From DUTS01 sp050951605 (GTDB lineage Bacteria > Bacillota > Peptococcia > DRI-13 > DTU073): a stretch of 64,000 bases of DNA. The notes under the pieces were generated by a model. That model saw only the letters and a program-made list of their open reading frames with translations, had not been told where the DNA came from and did not search any database. The DNA lies in the NCBI GenBank assembly GCA_050951605.1, contig JBMNJJ010000009.1:248001-312000 (forward strand), in the 5' to 3' direction. The translations under genes were made by a program, and so were the position numbers. Below are positions 61,341 to 64,000 of this stretch, piece by piece; position 1 is the first letter of the stretch; the number at the start of each line of letters is the position of its first letter.

Positions 61341-61446
61341 GGCACAAAGGGAAAGACGGAATTTAATAAAAGAGAACAAGAGAGCTAAGATGAAAGAACA
61401 GCTAACAGCAAAAGAAATGCCATCTCCGGGTAGAGGTGGACGCTGA
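61321..61446 (+). pseudogene. Out-of-frame C-terminal tail of the second MGLWD-family gene
   Basis: In the +1 frame this reads YLHEAQRERRNLIKEN and ends SPGRGGR and a TGA. Charge pattern and end resemble those of copy 1 (HQEQRDNKQ..., GRGRC). It has no ribosome site of its own and opens only after TAA 61312, inside copy 2. It therefore looks like the lost tail of that gene and not a separate gene. Confidence 0.55.
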
Positions 61447-61486
61447 CGAAAGATTAAAAAAACGAAGCAATTAATTGTTAATTTAA

Positions 61487-61520
61487 GCATCAAGGGAATC
61501 TCTCCCCTTGATGCTTTTTT
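61487..61520 (+). terminator. Rho-independent terminator upstream of speE
   Basis: GCATCAAGGG and CCCTTGATGC pair perfectly over 10 bp and are followed by six T residues. Confidence 0.92.
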
Positions 61521-61544
61521 GGTGTGCTGTTTTGCTCGATTTTT

Positions 61545-61552
61545 GCTATAAT
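61545..61552 (+). promoter_or_regulatory. Extended -10 promoter of speE
   Basis: TGCTATAAT (TGnTATAAT) ends at 61552, about 35 bp before the speE start. No good -35 box is seen, consistent with an extended -10 type. Confidence 0.5.
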
Positions 61553-61587
61553 GTTATATAGTTTAGAAGTAAAGGAGGCGTTTTTAT

Positions 61588-62427
61588 ATGAAAAGTGATT
61601 TGTGGATTACGGAGAAACAGACAGAGGATATGTTGATTTCTTTTCGTGTTAAAGAAAAGTTGCATGAAGAAAAGACTGATTTTCAACATTTGTCTGTGGT
61701 GGATACATATACGTATGGGCGGATGCTCTTTTTGGATCATTGTGTGATGACCAGCATTGAGGAGGAATTTGTTTATCATGAAATGATTACTTTAGTGGCG
61801 TTAAATACCCATCCCCATCCGGAGCATGTTCTTGTTATTGGCGGTGGTGATGGAGGAGCTTTACGGGAAGTTGTGAAACATCCTAAAGTTAAAACAGCTA
61901 CTTTAGTAGAAATCGATAGTCGAGTAATTGAGAATTCTAAAAAGTATTTACCGGAAATAGGGGCGGCTTTTGATCATCCGAAGGCTACAGTATTAATTGC
62001 TGATGGGATTAAACATATTCAAGAGCATAAAAACAAATATGACGTGATTATTATAGATTCAACCGATCCGGTAGGACCGGCGGAAGGGCTGTTCTCGGCT
62101 GAATTTTATCAGCATGTTCATGAGGCTTTGCGAGAAGAGGGAATTATGGTGGCCCAGACAGAATCACCTTTTTTAGCTAGAGATAGAAAGTTAATTAAAC
62201 GTATCCATCGTGATTTAGGGGGAATTTATCCCTTGGTGAAACTTTACTTAGCTTATGTTCCGGTATATCCGACGGGGATGTGGAGTTTTACTTTGGCTTC
62301 TAAAAAACATGATCCTTTACAGGTGAAGCCTGAAAATATTGTCGATACGAACACACGGTATTATAATCAGGATATTCATTATTCAGCTTTTGTTCTGCCT
62401 AATTTTGTAACAGAGATGCTGAAATAA
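61588..62427 (+). CDS. speE: Spermidine synthase (polyamine aminopropyltransferase)
   Basis: SpeE transfers an aminopropyl group from decarboxylated S-adenosylmethionine to putrescine. The 279-residue protein has YGRMLFLDHCVMTSIEEEF, HVLVIGGGDGGALREVVKH (cofactor binding) and the active-site loop DSTDPVGPAEGLFS with the conserved aspartates. AAAGGAGG precedes ATG 61588. It is followed after 31 bp by speB. No adenosylmethionine decarboxylase is visible in this window. Confidence 0.96.
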   Translation: MKSDLWITEKQTEDMLISFRVKEKLHEEKTDFQHLSVVDTYTYGRMLFLDHCVMTSIEEEFVYHEMITLVALNTHPHPEHVLVIGGGDGGALREVVKHPKVKTATLVEIDSRVIENSKKYLPEIGAAFDHPKATVLIADGIKHIQEHKNKYDVIIIDSTDPVGPAEGLFSAEFYQHVHEALREEGIMVAQTESPFLARDRKLIKRIHRDLGGIYPLVKLYLAYVPVYPTGMWSFTLASKKHDPLQVKPENIVDTNTRYYNQDIHYSAFVLPNFVTEMLK

Positions 62428-62458
62428 AAAATGCATAGAAAAAGTGGGGGACGGAGAA

Positions 62459-63322
62459 ATGTTACATCCATATTTACAACGTTCAGTTGGTTTTTTAGGG
62501 GCAAATGAGAATTATGAAAAAGCAAAAGCCGTATTAGTTGGCTTACCGATGGATTATACGGTAAGTTTGCGACCCGGGGCGCGTTTTGGTCCTCAGCAGA
62601 TTCGTAATCTCTCTATTGGATTAGAAACATATAGTCCCTATCAAGATAAAAGCTTGGAAGATATTACTTATTATGATGCCGGAGATGTAGAATTGCCTTT
62701 TGGTAATACAGAGGGTAGTCTTGTGCGGATGGAAGAAGTGGCGAGGAAAATTTTCACTGAGGGGAAAATTCCTTTCTTTTTAGGGGGAGAACATCTTGTT
62801 TCTTTACCTTTGATTAAGGCGTGTGCAGATTATTTTCCTGAATTAGTAGTTTTGCACTTTGATGCTCATACTGATTTGCGTGAGGAATTTTATGGGGAGG
62901 AAAATTCTCATGCTACGGTGATGCGTAAAGTGGCGGGTTTTTTAGGAGAAAAGAAGTTATATCAGTTTGGAATTCGTTCAGGGGTTAAAGAGGAGTTTGA
63001 ATATGCTCGAAAAAACACTCATCTATATAAGGATGAAATTTTCCCTGCTTTGGAGCAAGCTGTAAGTGAAGTTAAAAGAAAGCCTGTTTATATTACGCTG
63101 GATATTGATGTGCTTGATCCTGCTTTTGCTCCAGGAACAGGTACACCCGAGCCGGGAGGCTGTTCCTCTCGAGAAATTTTTAAGGCTATTTTGACCATGA
63201 AAAATTTAAATGTGGTAGGAATGGACCTTGTGGAAGTAGCCCCTGCTTATGACCAGTCAGAAAGAACAGCTATTTTAGCTGCCAAAATATTAAGAGAAGC
63301 GTTATTAGCTTTTGTAAGATAA
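62459..63322 (+). CDS. speB: Agmatinase (agmatine ureohydrolase)
   Basis: SpeB hydrolyses agmatine to putrescine and urea, feeding SpeE. The 287-residue protein of the ureohydrolase family has the manganese-site motifs GGEHLVS, HFDAHTDLR and DIDVLDPAF, and the C-terminal MDLVEVAPAYD. ATG 62459 (MLHPYLQRSVGFLG) lies after GGGGGACGGAG; the upstream GTG 62444 overlaps that site. With speE it forms a two-gene polyamine operon using the arginine-agmatine route. Confidence 0.95.
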   Translation: MLHPYLQRSVGFLGANENYEKAKAVLVGLPMDYTVSLRPGARFGPQQIRNLSIGLETYSPYQDKSLEDITYYDAGDVELPFGNTEGSLVRMEEVARKIFTEGKIPFFLGGEHLVSLPLIKACADYFPELVVLHFDAHTDLREEFYGEENSHATVMRKVAGFLGEKKLYQFGIRSGVKEEFEYARKNTHLYKDEIFPALEQAVSEVKRKPVYITLDIDVLDPAFAPGTGTPEPGGCSSREIFKAILTMKNLNVVGMDLVEVAPAYDQSERTAILAAKILREALLAFVR

Positions 63323-63354
63323 AATTTTTATTAGCTAACAAAGGCAAAAGCTCA

Positions 63355-63384
63355 TTGACACAGCTTAGGAGAACATGTTAAAAT
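63355..63384 (+). promoter_or_regulatory. Sigma-A promoter of the tRNA-Phe/Gly pair
   Basis: A consensus TTGACA at 63355-63360 and TAAAAT at 63379-63384 with an 18-bp spacer, 26 bp before tRNA-Phe. Confidence 0.75.
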
Positions 63385-63410
63385 ATATTTTGTCAGCTAA
63401 AGAAGTATGT

Positions 63411-63486
63411 GCCTCGGTAGCTCAGTCGGTAGAGCAGTGGACTGAAAATCCTCGTGTCGGCGGTTCGATTCCGCCCTGAGGCACCA
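63411..63486 (+). tRNA. tRNA-Phe (GAA)
   Basis: GCCTCGG (63411-63417) pairs with CTGAGGC (63476-63482), followed by A and encoded CCA. The anticodon loop CTGAAAA gives GAA, which reads phenylalanine codons. The T arm contains GGTTCGATTCC. Confidence 0.96.
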
Positions 63487-63504
63487 TCTTAAAATATATT
63501 TTTT

Positions 63505-63579
63505 GCGGAAGTGGCTCAGCGGTAGAGCATCGCCTTGCCAAGGCGAGGGTCGCGGGTTCGAATCCCGTCTTCCGCTCCA
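63505..63579 (+). tRNA. tRNA-Gly (GCC)
   Basis: GCGGAAG (63505-63511) pairs with CTTCCGC (63569-63575), followed by T and encoded CCA. The anticodon loop TTGCCAA gives GCC, which reads glycine codons and matches the GGC specifier of the glyQS T-box. Confidence 0.96.
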
Positions 63580-63624
63580 TTAAATTAAAAAACAAGAGGT
63601 GTGAGTATTATTTTCACACCATGG

Positions 63625-63648
63625 GGAGCAAGTAGTAGCTCCTTTTTT
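63625..63648 (+). terminator. Rho-independent terminator after the tRNA pair
   Basis: GGAGC and GCTCC enclose an 8-nt loop and are followed by six T residues. A second perfect hairpin, GGTGTGA/TCACACC, lies just before it at 63598-63620. Confidence 0.8.
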
Positions 63649-63678
63649 ATTTTGAATTTGCATCTGGGGTGGACTTAA

Positions 63679-64000
63679 GTGGAGAAAAATCAGGCGTTTT
63701 TTTATGCTTATAGTAAAGACCTTATTATGAGAATAAGAGAACTTACAATCAAAGAGATGCAGAAACCTCATGGTCAGCTTTATAGAAAAGCAGGGGTTAT
63801 TAATCAAGCCGGAGATGAACAAATTGGTTTTGATAATTTTTTGAATAGCTCTATCTTAGATTTTATTTGTGAGCATCAAGATGATTTTCCGGTGGTATTA
63901 GTAAGTGAAGAAACAGGGATAGAGGTCATGGGTAAAAATCCGCAATATTTTTTGCTCTTAGATCCCCTAGATGGTTCTAATAATATTCGCCCTTGGTATA
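63679..64000 (+). CDS. Inositol monophosphatase-like phosphatase, 5' part
   Basis: This gene runs off the window; 107 codons are visible. The start is GTG 63679 behind GGGGTGG. The visible part has a helical N terminus, VSEETG with the metal-binding glutamates, and DPLDGSNNI, the metal-site motif of the lithium-sensitive phosphatase superfamily that contains inositol monophosphatases and class I fructose-1,6-bisphosphatase (which has DPLDGSSNI). The substrate cannot be told from this fragment. Confidence 0.75.
   Translation, partial: MEKNQAFFYAYSKDLIMRIRELTIKEMQKPHGQLYRKAGVINQAGDEQIGFDNFLNSSILDFICEHQDDFPVVLVSEETGIEVMGKNPQYFLLLDPLDGSNNIRPWY

Noticed and set aside
63580..63822. Minus-strand open frame of 80 codons
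   Set aside because: It is antisense to the tRNA terminator and the start of the inositol-monophosphatase-like gene, which has clear family motifs.

Overview
The window reads as chromosome of a low-GC, endospore-forming Gram-positive bacterium of the class Clostridia. Support comes from the sporulation genes yqfC and yqfD, the sigma-A primase operon, strong GGAGG ribosome sites with frequent TTG and GTG starts, AddAB instead of RecBCD, class A RNase P RNA, T-box control of glyQS, pyruvate phosphate dikinase and a clostridial NiCo riboswitch. Genus and species cannot be fixed from the sequence. Almost every gene lies on the plus strand.

Region 1 (1-35.6 kb) follows the conserved Bacillus yqe/yqf order: dnaK (cut by the window edge), dnaJ, rsmE, mtaB, a HIT protein, rpsU, an NfeD-type protease, floA, yqfC, yqfD, phoH, pgpH, ybeY, a CBS/CorC membrane protein, a DUF3048 protein, cdd, era, deoC, yqzL, recO, a DUF4342 protein, a NiCo-riboswitch-controlled metal exporter, T-box glyQS, a CcpN-like regulator, ppdK, a flavoprotein, dgt, dnaG, sigA, two tRNAs, trmK and a NIF3 protein. 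A 317-bp tandem, internally palindromic repeat array interrupts it at 7.9-8.7 kb, and diverged relatives lie near 21.0 and 37.4 kb.

Region 2 (35.6-49.3 kb) holds a zinc-ribbon protein, rnpB on the minus strand, an orphan ilvN, and addB-addA. A MntA/HepT-type toxin-antitoxin pair sits between addB and addA. It is followed by an unknown gene and a minus-strand pair encoding a glycosyltransferase and a flippase, which looks like accessory DNA.

Region 3 (49.3-58.5 kb) is a vitamin-uptake region. An FMN riboswitch controls ribU. A cobalamin riboswitch then precedes six closely packed genes: a large surface protein with a transcobalamin-like alpha-toroid plus DUF4430 layout, a DUF4430 lipoprotein, EcfT, a fused double EcfA ATPase, a second secreted toroid protein and an ECF S component. 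Taken together this looks like a corrinoid-scavenging ECF transporter with its own extracellular intrinsic-factor-like binding proteins. It is the most interesting system in the window.

Region 4 (58.5-64 kb) has ychF, a tiny cysteine-rich protein, a Nudix-like protein with a degraded catalytic box, a second copy of the unknown family from 45.6 kb (now frameshifted), speE-speB for spermidine synthesis, two tRNAs and the start of an inositol-monophosphatase-like gene cut by the window end.
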